A stretch of DNA of 64,000 nucleotides from Trissonchulus latispiculum (lineage: Eukaryota > Nematoda > Enoplea > Enoplida > Ironidae), in assembly GCA_030248195.1 (NCBI GenBank), contig JASAND010028633.1, positions 1-64,000 on the forward strand. Direction: 5' to 3'. Position numbers and translations under genes: made by a program. Each line of letters opens with the position of its first letter. The first letter of the stretch is position 1. Of this stretch, positions 22,791 to 35,676 are shown piece by piece. The notes below the pieces were generated by a model. The model was not told the DNA's origin. It was given only the letters and a program-made list of their open reading frames with translations, and made no database searches.

Positions 22791-25710
22791 TATCCCCAGG
22801 AGCAGTAGTTGTAAATTGGTATTTCATTTTAATCTTGCAAGCGTCTGCATCAACGTGATATTTTAAGATGGTCTACAAAAGTATTCCATTAAGATAAAGC
22901 AGTACTTATCTAGCATATCAGTTTCAGTGATCAGAGTTTAACAGTACAGACAGCATTACGACAGAACATACATAATAATTTAGTGGCACCCGCCGTGGCT
23001 TAAGCCTAGCAGTACCCTTCCACAGTTACAGTGATCTGAAATGACAGTATATACAGTATTACTACAGAACACACATAATAGTTTAAGGGCCGCCGTGGCT
23101 TAAGCTTAGCGGTACACTTCCACAGTTACAGTGATCTGAAATGACTGTACAGTAGTATTACTACAGAACACACATAATAGTTTAGTGGCCGCCGTGGCTT
23201 AAGCCTAGCGGTACACTTCCACAGTTACAGTGATCTGAAATGACTGTACAGTAGTATTACTACAGAACACACATAATAGTTTAGTGGCCGCCGTGGCTTA
23301 AGCCTAGCGGTACACTTCCACAGTTACAGTGATCTGAAATGACTGTACAGTAGTATTACTACAGAACACACATAATAGTTTAGTGGCCGCCGTGGCTTAA
23401 GCCTAGCGGTACACTTCCACAGTTACAGTGATCTGAAATGACAGTACAGTACAGTATTACTACAGAACACACATAATAGTTTAGTGGCAGCCGTGGCTTA
23501 AGCCTAGCGGTACACTTCCACAGTTACGGTGATCTGAAATGACTGTACAGTACAGTATTACTACAGAACACACATAATAGTTTAGTGGCCGCCGTGGCTT
23601 AGGCCTAGCGGTACACTTCCACAGTTACGGTGATCTGAAATGACAGTACCGTACAGTACAGTATTACAACAGAACACACATAATAGTACACTTCCACAGT
23701 TACAGTGATCAGAAATGACAGTACAGTACAGTACAGTATTACTACAGAACACACAATAGTTTAGTGGCCGCCGTGGCTTAAGCATAGCGGTACACTTCCA
23801 CAGTTACAGTGATCTGAAATGACTGTACAGCACAGTACAGTATTACTTCAGAACACACATAATAGTTTACTGGCCGCCGTGGCTTAAGCCTAGCGGTACA
23901 CTTCCACAGTTACAGTGATCTGAAATGACTGTAAAGTAGTATTACTACAGAACACACATAATAGTTTAGTGGCCGCCGTGGCTTAAGCCTAGCGGTACAC
24001 TTCCACAGTTACAGTGATCTGAAATGACAGTACCGTACAGTACAGTATTACAACAGAACACACATAATAGTACACTTCCACAGTTACAGTGATCTGAAAT
24101 GACTGTACAGTACAGTATTACTACAGAACACACATAATAGTTTAGTGGCCGCCGTGGCTTAAGCCTAGCGGTACACTTCACAGTTACAGTGATCTGAAAT
24201 GACTGTACAGTACAGTACAGTATTACTTCAGAACACACATAATAGTTTACTGGCCGCCGTGGCTTAAGCCTAGCGGTACACTTCCACAGTTACAGTGATC
24301 TGAAATGACTGTAAAGTAGTATTACTACAGAACACACATAATAGTTTAGTGGCCGCCGTGGCTTAAGCCTAGCGGTACACTTCCACAGTTACGGTGATCT
24401 GAAATGACTGTACAGTACAGTACAGTATTACTTCAGAACACACATAATAGTTTACTGGCCGCCGTGGCTTAAGCCTAGCGGTATATACACTTCCACAGTT
24501 ACAGTGATCTGAAATAACTGTACAGTAGTATTACTACAGAACACACATAATAGTTTAGTGGCCGCCGTGGCTTAAGCCTAGCGGTACACTTCCACAGTTA
24601 CAGTGATCTTAAAATGACAGTACAGTACAGTATTACTACAGAACACACATAATAGTTTAGTGGCCGCCGTGGCTTAAGCCTAGCGGTACACTTCCACAGT
24701 TACGGTGATCTGAAATGACTGTACAGTACAGTATTACTACAGAACACACATAATAGTTTAGTGGCCGCCGTGGCTTAAGCCTAGCGGTACACTTCCACAG
24801 TTACAGTGATCTGAAATGACTGTACAGTACAGTACAGTATTACTTCAGAACACACATAATAGTTTACTGGCCGCCGTGGCTTAAGCCTAGCGGTACACTT
24901 CCACAGTTACAGTGATCTGAAATGACTGTAAAGTAGTATTACTACAGAACACACATAATAGTTTAGTGGCCGCCGTGGCTTAAGCCTAGCGGTACACTTC
25001 CACAGTTACAGTGATCTGAAATGACAGTACCGTACAGTACAGTATTACAACAGAACACACATAATAGTACACTTCCACAGTTACAGTGATCTGAAATGAC
25101 TGTACAGTACAGTATTACTACAGAACACACATAATAGTTTAGTGGCCGCCGTGGCTTAAGCCTAGCGGTACACTTCCACAGTTACAGTGATCTGAAATGA
25201 CTGTACAGTACAGTACAGTATTACTTCAGAACACACATAATAGTTTACTGGCCGCCGTGGCTTAAGCCTAGCGGTACACTTCCACAGTTACAGTGATCTG
25301 AAATGACTGTAAAGTAGTATTACTACAGAACACACATAATAGTTTAGTGGCCGCCGTGGCTTAAGCCTAGCGGTACACTTCCACAGTTACAGTGATCTGA
25401 AATGACAGTACCGTACAGTACAGTATTACAACAGAACACACATAATAGTACACTTCCACAGTTACAGTGATCAGAAATGACTGTACAGTAGTATTACTAC
25501 AGAACACACATAATAGTTTAGTGGCCGCAGTGGCTTAAGCCTAGCGGTACACTTCCACAGTTACAGTGATCTGAAATGACAGTACAGTACAGTATTACTA
25601 CAGAACACACATAATAGTTTAGTGGCCGCCGTGGCTTAAGCCTAGCGGTACACTTCCATAGTTACGGTGATCTGAAATGACTGTACAGTACAGTATTACT
25701 ACAGAACACA

Positions 25711-26124
25711 CTGGCATTTTTTAGTGGGGGGGGGGGGGGGCGGGGCCCCCCCCACTTTTCGGTTCCCCCTCCACTTTTCGGAGCCCCCCCCCACTTTCGC
25801 CCCCCCCCCACTTTTCGGCAAGCCCCCACCCACTTTTTTGGGGGTCGTCCAAAAGTGTCAAAAAATTAGGTTTTTGAGGTCAAATTTTCAAAAATTTTCT
25901 CAATTTTTAGCTAATTTATGGACTTATAAGCTCATTTTAAGCTTAAAAACAGCGATTTTTTGCGTTTTTACCTTAAAAATGCTAATTTTTCGCTAAAAAT
26001 TTCGGTATATTTTACATTTGGCTCGCCCCCCCCACTTTTCGGAAGCCCCCCCCCCCCCCACTTCCCCCTCCCTAGGGGGGGGGGAGCCCCCCCCCCCACT
26101 TTCAAAACCCTAAAAAAATGCCAG
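25711..26124. mobile_element. G/C-run MITE inserted in the satellite, 5-bp TSD
   Basis: A 414-bp element with ends CTGGCATTTTTTAG / CTAAAAAAATGCCAG, flanked by ACACA (25706-25710, 26125-26129). The duplication lies in an AC run, so its exact length is ambiguous. Next to each end is a long G or C run. The satellite monomer resumes exactly across it, which proves insertion. Confidence 0.88.
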
Positions 26125-26886
26125 ACACACATAATAGTTTAGTGGCCGCCGTGGCTTAAGCCTAGCGGTACACTTCCACAGTTACAGTGATCTGAAATGA
26201 CAGTACCGTACAGTACAGTATTACAACAGAACACACATAATAGTACACTTCCACAGTTACAGTGATCAGAAATGACAGTACAGTACAGTACAGTATTACT
26301 ACAGAACACACAATAGTTTAGTGGCCGCCGTGGCTTAAGCCTAGCGGTACACTTCCATAGTTACGGTGATCTGAAATGACTGTACAGTACAGTATTACTA
26401 CAGAACACACATAATAGTTTAGTGGCCGCCGTGGCTTAAGCCTAGCGGTACACTTCCACAGTTACAGTGATCTGAAATGACAGTACCGTACAGTACAGTA
26501 TTACAACAGAACACACATAATAGTACACTTCCACAGTTACAGTGATCAGAAATGACAGTACAGTACAGTACAGTATTACTACAGAACACACAATAGTTTA
26601 GTGGCCGCCGTGGCTTAAGCCTAGCGGTACACTCCCACAGTTACAGTGATCTGAAATGACTGTACAGTACAGTATTACTACAGAACACACATAATAGTTT
26701 AGTGGCCGCCGTGGCTTAAGCCTAGCGGTACACTTCCACAGTTACAGTGATCTGAAATGACTGTACAGTACAGTACAGTATTACTTCAGAACACACATAA
26801 TAGTTTACTGGCCGCCGTGGCTTAAGCCTAGCGGTACACTTCCACAGTTACAGTGATCTGAAATGACTGTAAAGTAGTATTACTAC

Positions 26887-27997
26887 TAGTGATGTGCGCC
26901 GGAGCTCCGCTCCGACGGAGCTCCGGAGCGGAGCTCCGATTTTCGGTGCTCCGGAGCGGGCTTCTGCTCCGGAGCTCCGGAGCTCCGGAGCTCCGGGTAC
27001 CCGGAGCAGCCACTTCCAAGCTTTGAAGCCTGTCTGTTGTTCATAAGTCATGTAAGGAAGCAATATTTGAACACTTTTAACGATTTCGTGCTGTAGTCTC
27101 AGGAACAGTGCGTAAGAACTGTATATAATTAGTGCCCGTATTATTTTTAATTTTTCTCTCAAGACTGCTGTATGATTCGTTTTCTGGAGACAACTTTTCC
27201 AACTTTGTCCAGATGATAAAATTGAAATATGTAATTCTAAACTATGAGCTAAGAATTGCTTTCATAAGTTTTTAATTAGCTGAAATTAATTAATCAATTA
27301 ATCAATTATTTCTTCTTCCGATAAAGTCTAATCTTCCACTTAACTTTCAATGCCTACAAATGTTTTCTTTGCTTTCGTCTCACCCTTCTTTTCTAAGAAT
27401 TTTCCGATACAATTTCTCGTTCATTTTTTTTGATTATACATACTTTATTGAAAGCTAAGCAGTGGATAAAAGCAAATCTGGTCCACATTGCTAAATTTGC
27501 AATAATTCATTATGGATTTGAAAAATTTAGTTTTTGACGAAATTCTCGTAACAATTTTATGGAGTCCTAACTCCTAATCTTATATATAAAACTTAAACTT
27601 AGCTAGCAAATCTTGAAATAGTGAAACATTAGAACTACATGGCAGTGCAAACTAATACAGGCTTTTATACGAACGCAACGGAACGCATAATCAAACATCC
27701 GTAAATCCTGTGAAAAATTGTCAAAGACTGAACTCATTTCAGATCAAAAAGACAGGTTAGCAAATAGAACAAATGTGTATAGCAAAGGCATCAAATTCTG
27801 AACATAAAAATGCGAAGCGATAGAAGTAAGCAGTGAGTAGACTTGCTTTTCATTGCAAAAATAATTTTCTTAGCTTAAAATAAAATTTTTACATTTTTAA
27901 CCTCCACAGACGTCGGAGCTCCGCAGAGCTCCGGAGCTCCGACAGCCCGCTCCGGCCGGAGCTCCGGAGCTGGCAAATGTTTCAGCGCACATCACTA
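26887..27997. mobile_element. hAT element with GGAGCTCC arrays inserted in the satellite
   Basis: A 1111-bp element with ends TAGTGATGTGCGCCGGAGCT / complement of CAGCGCACATCACTA and a perfect 8-bp duplication ATTACTAC (26879-26886, 27998-28005) of satellite sequence. The ends carry dense GGAGCTCC/CCGGAGCTCCGG words (26900-27005, 27910-27975). The interior is AT-rich with no recognised transposase. Confidence 0.93.
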
Positions 27998-29381
27998 ATT
28001 ACTACAGAACACACATAATAGTTTACTGGCCGCCGTGGCTTAAGCCTAGCGGTACACTTCCACAGTTACAGTGATCTGAAATGACTGTAAAGTAGTATTA
28101 CTACAGAACACACATAATAGTTTAGTGGCCGCCGTGGCTTAAGCCTAGCGGTACACTTCCACAGTTACAGTGATCTGAAATGACAGTACCGTACAGTACA
28201 GTATTACAACAGAACACACATAATAGTACACTTCCATAGTTACAGTGATCAGAAATGACAGTACAGTACAGTACAGTATTACTACAGAACAACATAGTCT
28301 AGTGGCCGCGTGGCTTAAGCTAGCGGTACCCCAAGTTACAGTGATCTGAGATGACAGTACCGTACAGTACAGTATTACAACAGACACATAATATTACACT
28401 TCCACAGTTACAGTGATCAGAAATGACAGTACAGTACAGTACAGTATTACTACAGAACACACAATAGTTTAGTGGCCGCCGTGGCTTAAGCCTAGCGGTA
28501 CACTCCCACAGTTACAGTGATCTGAAATGACTGTACAGTACAGTATTACTGCAGAACACACATAATAGTTTAGTGGCCGCCGTGGCTTAAGCCTAGCGGT
28601 ACACTTCCACAGTTACAGTGATCTGAAATGACAGTACCGTACAGTACAGTATTACAACAGAACACACATAATAGCACACTTCCACAGTTACAGTGATCAG
28701 AAATGACAGTACAGTACAGTACAGTATTACTACAGAACACACAATAGTTTAGTGGCCGCCGTGGCTTAAGCCTAGCGGTACACTCCCACAGTTACAGTGA
28801 TCTGAAATGACAGTACCGTACAGTACAGTATTACAACAGAACACACATAATAGTACACTTCCACAGTTACAGTGATCAGAAATGACAGTACAGTACAGTA
28901 CAGTATTACTACAGAACACATAATAGTTTAGTGGCCGCCGTGGCTTAAGCCTAGCGGTACACTCCCACAGTTACAGTGATCTGAAATGACTGTACAGTAC
29001 AGTATTACTACAGAACACACATAATAGTTTAGTGGCCGCCGTGGCTTAAGCCTAGCGGTACACTTCCACAGTTACAGTGATCTGAAATGACTGTACAGTA
29101 CAGTACAGTCTTACTACAGAACACACATATTAGTTTAGTGGCCGCCGTGGCTTAAGCCTAGCGGTACACTTCCACAGTTACAGTGATCTGAAATGACAGT
29201 ACAGTACAGTATTACTACAGAACACACACAATACGTAGTTTAGTGGCCGCCGTGGCCTTAGCCTAGCGGTACCCTTCCACAGTTACAGTGATCTGAAATG
29301 ACAGTACAGTACAGTACAGCATTACTACAGAACACACATAATAGTGTAGTGGCACCGCCGTGGCTTAGACCTAGCAGTACC

Positions 29382-30050
29382 ACATATAAAAATGCTACGT
29401 CGTTTAATAATGTAATACTTTTGTATACCGTCTTAAACTTGCACTTTTATGCAGGCGCTTGCAAGATTAATGAAAGACCTATCTGCAACTACGTACTACT
29501 CAGCAAAGCGATCTCAAGTTAGGGTTTCGAGTGGACCAAAATCACTCCCCATATAACTGACTGAATGTTCCAGAAACCAACATGGGCCAAATTGAGTGCT
29601 TTGTGCTTCAGCTGAGATAGCAGCGTTTTGGCCACTTGTTCAGATTGACACTTGGAAACCCTGCCCGGAACGAAGGTCAATCTTGGGTGTGGCTGAACCG
29701 GAACTTCGACTGAATCTCATCCGAACGATGGATGTCTACTCCTTAATACTCCAGACCGTATGGACAGTGGGACGATGTGCTCAGGTGGATCCCCGATCGC
29801 TCTAGACGGTGCCCTGCATCGGATGTCCTCGTTCGATTGAAGCACGGGCAGCGAAACGTTACAGTCTGGAAAGAGTTGTCTTCACACTGTTTGAGTCTAA
29901 CACTTCCCGTTGGTTCTTCAGACAATCTCAGTTATGAGAACCGTAGCCACACGTCGTGGGCACGACTTACAAACCCTATATATATATAACAGGAAACGAA
30001 TGAATGTGTAGAGGTATATACATCCTCGTAATTGTTGTGAGCTATAAGCT
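29382..30050. repeat. Right arm of the inverted repeat enclosing the satellite array
   Basis: Reverse complement of 21913-22950 minus its insertion. It runs from the last satellite monomer through TTGCAAGATTAATGAAAGAC, the truncated copy of the ORF (29596-29805) and CCTGTTATATATATATAGGG (as complement) to about 30050. Confidence 0.85.
29596..29805 (+). pseudogene. Truncated homologue of the left-arm ORF
   Basis: Starts MLCASAEIAAFWPLVQIDTW and stops at TAG after 69 codons. The same frame stays similar to the left-arm ORF beyond the stop. Confidence 0.35.
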
Positions 30051-31390
30051 ACTGTTACCAAAAATCATCGAGTAACTTGTATATAAATCCGTTGGTTTCA
30101 AATATTTATTTTGAAATACGTAACGGCTCAGAACTTCTGACGGTGTGCCGTACATAATATTTCAGGGGACGTAAAACCTCAGTATTAGCTAATACTAGGT
30201 AATAGTGTCTGTGTTTGTTATATCTTCGATTCATTTTGCATGTTGTAATTACTGTTTTACTGTTGCTTATTGCAAAGCCTACAACAAGATTGTGACAATA
30301 TTCAGAATTCCACCTTTTCAGGTTGAATTACCTAGAACTTTCACTAGATGTTTCAATTTCCGAACAAGTGGTAGTTCGATTTCGGCTAGGGAAAGTTTTC
30401 TTCGGCTGGGAACAGAGGCAGGACTATTGTAGCAGTCTTAGCTGCTTTCATAAGAATTGATGAAAGTTAAAAGTGCCTCCAAAACTAATGACCGGGTGAC
30501 TTTTTCAGTTTAAGATTTAGCTACCGCCAAAGGCCACTGTTAGTTAGGAGTGTCTCACATACATCTATCTATTTGGAAGTAGCTCGCTAGCAACAGTTTC
30601 GGTAAATTCTAGTAGTAGCTAACTATATATGCTTGATAGCTACAAAACTATTACAAAGGACAATTAGTTACAAGCGGACTTCATCTTAAATGTTACTAAA
30701 TATCAGCGATTCACGTTAACGGCGAAAGTTGTAACTATGTAGCGTTATAATCTATGCAGTCCTGCTGCTCGGGAATGTGGTTCAGTTGCAGGGCGTTTTA
30801 GAAGAGATCCAAAGATCGGTTCGATCCCCGCCCGCCCTGGATGCTTTTCTTCACATTTTTCACCCCCGATTTCATCATCTTTCACATATCTAAGTCAATT
30901 GTTTCAAACTAAACACTCACGCACTCGCTCATGAGTCTTCAAACCGTTGGTGAAATTAATTTATTAATTAATTATATAATTAGCATTCGTTCAACATTTA
31001 TATATCTAATGTTCAGTAGAAATATCACCCCCCCCCCATTTCTGCAGTCGTCTCCATAATTAAAAGTTTTAAAAGTTACAGAAACAAAAAGTATATATGG
31101 GTAGGTTTAAAAAAAAGTAGTCGGCATTCAAGTAGCTTTCACCTTAGGTATACTCATTAAACAAACACATATAAATTCGTGGGAAAATTCAAAATCGTAG
31201 GTATACAAAAGTTAGTTGTGATGTTTAAGAATAAGAATATAAATAAATATATATATATATATATATATACATACATATTATGAAAAAATATTACAAAACA
31301 TTGCAAGTAAATCGCTAAATCTGTAAGCCGAACTAGATTAGCGGCCTTTGAGTTATTTTGTCTGCTCATGTAAAGATGAAAGTGGAATCC
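30051..31390. other. Region with little recognisable content
   Basis: Contains a tRNA-like segment (30766-30840) and a (TA)n run (31248-31269). No gene is seen. Confidence 0.35.
30766..30840 (+). repeat. Degenerate tRNA-like segment
   Basis: ATGTGGTTCAGTTGCAGGGC (box A-like) and GATCGGTTCGATCCCCGCCC (box B-like) are spaced as in a tRNA, but the stems are poor. Probably a SINE head. Confidence 0.5.
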
Positions 31391-31394
31391 AGTA

Positions 31395-31640
31395 AGAAAT
31401 AGGTTCTCAATTGTTGATTGTATCCACCACGAGGTATGACTAACTGTATACGGTGTGAACTTTTCTATCAGACACCTCAAGTGTCTTGAAATATTTATAG
31501 TGCTTATATCTGTATCACATTCCTTCAATCTGTAGCAGACAACCGAGATGCACCGGTTAGGGTCTTCTTCGCTTTTCTCAGAAATTTGGCTGAGATTAGT
31601 ACGTGTGTATACGACAAACAAAATTCATAATATGGGTATC
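31395..31640 (-). repeat. Outer right inverted repeat of the satellite structure
   Basis: Reverse complement of 20755-20965 with about 20% divergence. See the left copy for shared landmarks. Confidence 0.65.
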
Positions 31641-32020
31641 AATCGAAAGCTGAGGCCAAGACGAACAACTTCTGTATTTACTTACTCATTTAATTTTATG
31701 CTGAACTGTATATGAAATCATTCGTGATAGGCAGGCGCGAATAAGTGATAGGCGCGTGATAAGCCAGGGGGGGGGGAGTGGGGGAGTTCCCCCGAGTCTC
31801 CAAGTCCTCTTCCAAGCACAATTAAAATCACAAAAATTAGGTACACTGAAGGACTTGGAACCATAAATTATAACCGATCTAATACATAAATAGCCAGACC
31901 TAAATTTTGACATACATATTACACACTGTCAAGTTTCTGTTGTTTCAGTTCAGAAATTTCAGTTAAATAATTTTGAACAAACTCTTTGCATATGCACATG
32001 GACAGCAACCACTTTGTACA

Positions 32021-32338
32021 GCTCGGTGCGGTTAGCACCCAACCTTCTGCACCCACCGAATTAAATTTCAAAGTGCTGGATCTAGTTCTTGGTGTACAGT
32101 TAGTGCTATTTGGTGCTGATAGTGCTAGGCTCTAAACCCTCTTTGTCGTTCTCTATAGTCATTTAAAGTTTCGGGCCCAAAACTTTGAGCGACTATACAG
32201 AACGATGGAAATAGTTCAGAGGCTAGCACTATTAGCACTGTCTTCGAGAACTATCCGCATCGCCAAAAACAAGACCTAGCACTATCAAGTTTAACTTGGT
32301 GGGTGCGGAAGGTGGGTACTAATTGGCACTTAGGTACC
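32021..32338. mobile_element. Foldback MITE with 7-bp TSD, second family
   Basis: A 318-bp element with imperfect inverted arms (GGTTAGCACCCAACCTTCTG against its mirror near 32300) and a 7-bp direct repeat TTGTACA (32014-32020, 32339-32345). Inner TTAGTGCTATT and GCTAGCACTATTAGCAC words also mirror. No coding content. Confidence 0.7.
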
Positions 32339-32364
32339 TTGTACATTCCTGAGAAGTTATGAAG

Positions 32365-32420
32365 ACGAATGCAATTGCAATTGCAATGCAATGCAATGCA
32401 ATCAATGCAAAATGCAATGG
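32365..32420. repeat. (GCAAT)n microsatellite
   Basis: Repeated GCAATTGCAATGCAATGCAA words. Confidence 0.8.
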
Positions 32421-33279
32421 ATAAAGTTATCTTAACGTTATTTTTGTCGTACACTTATTGTGTGTGAAAATTAGCGAAAAAGTGTGCGAATATTTGAAAA
32501 ATAGAATTTAAACAAAAGCGCCTCTACCTATTAAATGGAGACCACAGAATCATCATTAACAAAAATCTGATACAAACGATTGCCCCCACAAATTTCAGAA
32601 TCCACTTTGGAAAAGAACAAGTATTATCAGTCATGTCACGATAAAAATAAAATCCCAAAACCCCGGTCGAAGAAAATTATCAATTTTTTCATGCGATTGT
32701 ATCCAGTACTAGGTATGACTACTCGTAGAGGATCCTTTCTCAAGTGCAATCATGCTAAATTTATGACATGCATATAATTTTTCACATCCTAAAATGAAAG
32801 AACGAACGAAACTAAGATGTGCAACTACAGCACCTGCGACCAGAAAAAATTAAGTTTCTAGCAAATAATCGAGCTTTACCGGGAGGTAATTCAGGTACTT
32901 CTCAGAACAGACTAAAATTTGTATATATATGGGCACTACAACACTCATCGTCGGGTATAAATAGAAAGCGATTGGCGAATGTAGCAAGTTTTATAGTAAG
33001 AACTAAGAAGCAAGTCCAGACAACACAAATAATTCCTGAAGCCAACAGCTATCTAGACCAGACAAATGATTAAATTTCTGAGAAAAGCTAAGAACCCCAG
33101 GCAATAAATGCAAAACCATCTGTTACGGACAAAATCTATTAGAAAAATTAAGAACCCCTAAACCCCTAGCACCCCAAGATTAGACGGTTGTTGTAACGGA
33201 TCCAGTATCTTAAAAAATAAAGAACCCCGAGACCCCGTAAAACCCCACAAAAATGCTTCAAAAAAACAGCTGAGCGAAA

Positions 33280-33513
33280 AATCAGCAAAAGGTAAACTTT
33301 ACTTGGGCCGATTAGAGGGTAACTTTAAGTGTCTAATTTCCTATAAAACTTTTGATTTAATCCACTGCCAGCTTCGATGCTGCGTATATACGCATCTGCG
33401 CAGCTTCATAAGCAAAGAAATGATATCATGCACCACCGAAGACCCTGTTACTGTCTTCTCAGATGAACCCGCAAACAATAGTATTAGGCTCGTGACCTTT
33501 CTGGAGTTCAAAT

Positions 33514-33583
<70 letters not shown>

Positions 33584-34930
33584 CAATCACATCAATGTAC
33601 TACTACTTAGTGTTGCACTAGATTCATAAAGGTATATATAAGTTTAGCAGCTGACCGATTAACTCTATATTGTAAAAGCCACATAATATATGGTGCCCTA
33701 CAGTAACGCTAGGCCCTACTGCAACAATTAGACTCGCTATAGAATTCAGTTTCAGTAAAAGTATGAATTGCAGAAGCATGTGCAGTCTATATATACAAAA
33801 GAAGTCCGTTGTAAACTCGCATACTAAAGTTGACTAAAATAAAGGATTAAAGCAATAAACCTACTATGGCTTAGGCAAAAGAAACTCTAAGAATAAATCT
33901 GAAATTCTCAAAAATCTATGTCTATGGCAGATGAACAAAGGGTCAAACAAATAAAGGGTCTGAATGCTTAAAGTCCAAAACTGAAGACATGTTCTAAATT
34001 CACAATTCAAATTTAATTCAAGCTACTTCTAAAGTACCCTTTAGCATTAATTAAATTATTATTTTAATGTAGCATTTTGGGCAGTTTCAAATAAAATGAC
34101 TGAATAATATAACCCCCATGAGTAGTAATAATCCCATGAAAATAAAAACTTCAAGAAAATCAAGAATCAAGAAAAGACCGCACAAGAAATATATATTTTG
34201 GGATGGACTAAGGACTACGTGTCGGATGCCCGAAAAACTTTAATTCAGACTAAGATTTAATCCACAGCCAGTTTTGATGCTGATTGCGCATCCGTGCGGC
34301 CTTAGAAACAAGGAAATAAAGTCGTGCACCACCGAAGACCCGAAAATTTCTGTCTTCACAAAGATTTAAACAAACGAATAGTGCTAGCTTAGCTACTGTA
34401 TACAGTTGATTCAAGTTTGTTGAAGTTCAGGTAGCAGTCAATAAATCAATCAATTAATCACATTAATCATTAATTAGCCGACTTAGGTACAGCGTTGCAC
34501 AAGATTTCACAAAGACTATAGGTAGGTAGACTATTTCATATAGGATAAAATCTTAGCCGAGGATCGGTTAGCTCATATCAGCTCAGATCTACTCAAAGCT
34601 AGACTAGCAAGAGAAAATCGATGAGTAAAGTACTGAATTGCAGAAGTACAAGCAGTCAATTGTAACCGATGTCTGTTTTCATGAACATTCAATTGCAAGG
34701 TTGACTAGAATAAAAGGCTAATTTAAATAAATCGACAATAGAAAATAAAAAATAAACTAGAACTATATAAATCTGAAATTCTTTAGAATTTGATGTCCAG
34801 AGCACATGGATAAAGGGTCAATTCAGGTTTAAATCCAAAACAAAGTACAACCTAAATTTTTCATCTTCATCTTGTAACATTTTCTGTTTCATGATTTAAA
34901 GATAAAATGGACTAAATCGATCGATTAATT
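33280..34930. repeat. Two-copy direct repeat, period about 900 bp
   Basis: 33340-34010 and 34240-34850 align in several blocks (GATTTAATCCAC, GCACCACCGAAGACCC, GAATTGCAGAAG, AATCTGAAATTCT). Divergence is high. No gene. Confidence 0.6.
33513..33589. repeat. (CAAT)n microsatellite
   Basis: About 19 CAAT units with one interruption near the right end. A short remnant lies at the equivalent place of the second repeat copy (34440-34455). Confidence 0.97.
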
Positions 34931-35676
34931 GGCTCCCAAGGCTGTCAACGGTACGATACGCCAGTTTCTGAGCAAAAGTCTTTTTATTAAAATTCAAAAA
35001 TATAGAAAGAAAATCATTGTAAAGAAATCTTTACATTTCCTTAATTTTCTTTAAAATTCTTCAAATTTCTTTAATCTTTAACCTTTAAAAAGAAATCATT
35101 GTAAAGACAGTCTTTTGACTCTAGATAATAATTATGCTGATTAAAATGTAACATTTGAGGCAATTTCAGGTGACATGCAGTACGTGACCGTCTCCAATCG
35201 AGAAATTCAAAATATCCTATATCATGTTTTATTAATGCCAGCAGACCATAGAAAAATGTTTTTGATTTCACGACTCCTGCTTCATAGGATCACATTAATT
35301 ATGTGCAATTTGCAACAACTTTTAAAATACCCCGTGAAAATAGTAAAAATTTCCAAAAATTTGCTGCTTAGAAGTTAGTACACTGCAAGCAGAGAGAAGC
35401 AAAGTCAGAGTTCAAGCAGAAAATTCCACACAAAACAGTAAATAATAGGACAACCCAAAGTTTTCACAGATAAACAAGCGACATAACTACAACCAAACCA
35501 AAAAGGGGATCAAATCAGAAACAGGTGGGACCGGGACCTACAGATAAACAAGAGATATTATATACTACAAAAAAACCATAAAATACCATCAAACCAAAAA
35601 AGGGAGTTGGTGTACCAAAAACAGACGGGACCAAAAGAAGCACAGATCACACAGGAAATCCAATCGTTAGCCAAAT
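34931..35676. other. Region with no gene seen
   Basis: Contains a weak tandem repeat (ACAGATAAACAAG units, 35465-35545). If the gene at 35677-61276 ends where proposed, its 3' UTR lies here, but no polyadenylation signal is close. Confidence 0.3.

Larger units (their letters stand above)
21913..22950. repeat. Left arm of the inverted repeat enclosing the satellite array
   Basis: About 700 bp matches the reverse complement of 29382-30050. Landmarks are TCGTTTCCTGTTATATA, CTGTAACGTTTCGCTGCCCG, ATGTCTACTCCTTAATACTC (as complement) and CTTGCAAGCGTCTGCAT. The match is interrupted at about 22470-22790 by a G/C-run insertion absent from the right arm. A minus-strand frame of 134 codons (22358-21954) spans the arm. 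The matching plus-strand frame in the right arm is identical in layout but is cut by a TAG after 69 codons. No domain is recognised. Confidence 0.85.
22951..29381 (+). repeat. Satellite array, about 50 monomers of about 100 bp
   Basis: Head-to-tail monomers all lie in one orientation. Their core is GCCGCCGTGGCTTAAGCC, then TAGCGGTACACTTCCACAG, then TTACAGTGATCTGAAATGAC, then a variable (ACAGT)n tract, then ACAGAACACACATAATAG. About 40 full monomers are mixed with about 10 shorter ones that lack the CCGCCGTGGCTTAAGCC block, forming an irregular higher-order pattern. It is interrupted at 25711-26124 and 26887-27997 by transposons. The edge monomers (22980-23040, 29340-29381) are the most diverged, as expected for unequal exchange. 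Minus-strand frames over it are repeat artefacts. Confidence 0.95.

Noticed and set aside
23582..24238. Minus-strand frames with repeating ILYCTVISDHCNCG words
   Set aside because: They are translations of satellite monomers in a frame that happens to lack stops. There is no start context or domain.
22951..29381. Repeat-spacer look of the array, as in CRISPR
   Set aside because: There are no unique spacers. Monomers are about 100 bp and similar throughout, and the DNA is eukaryotic. It is satellite.
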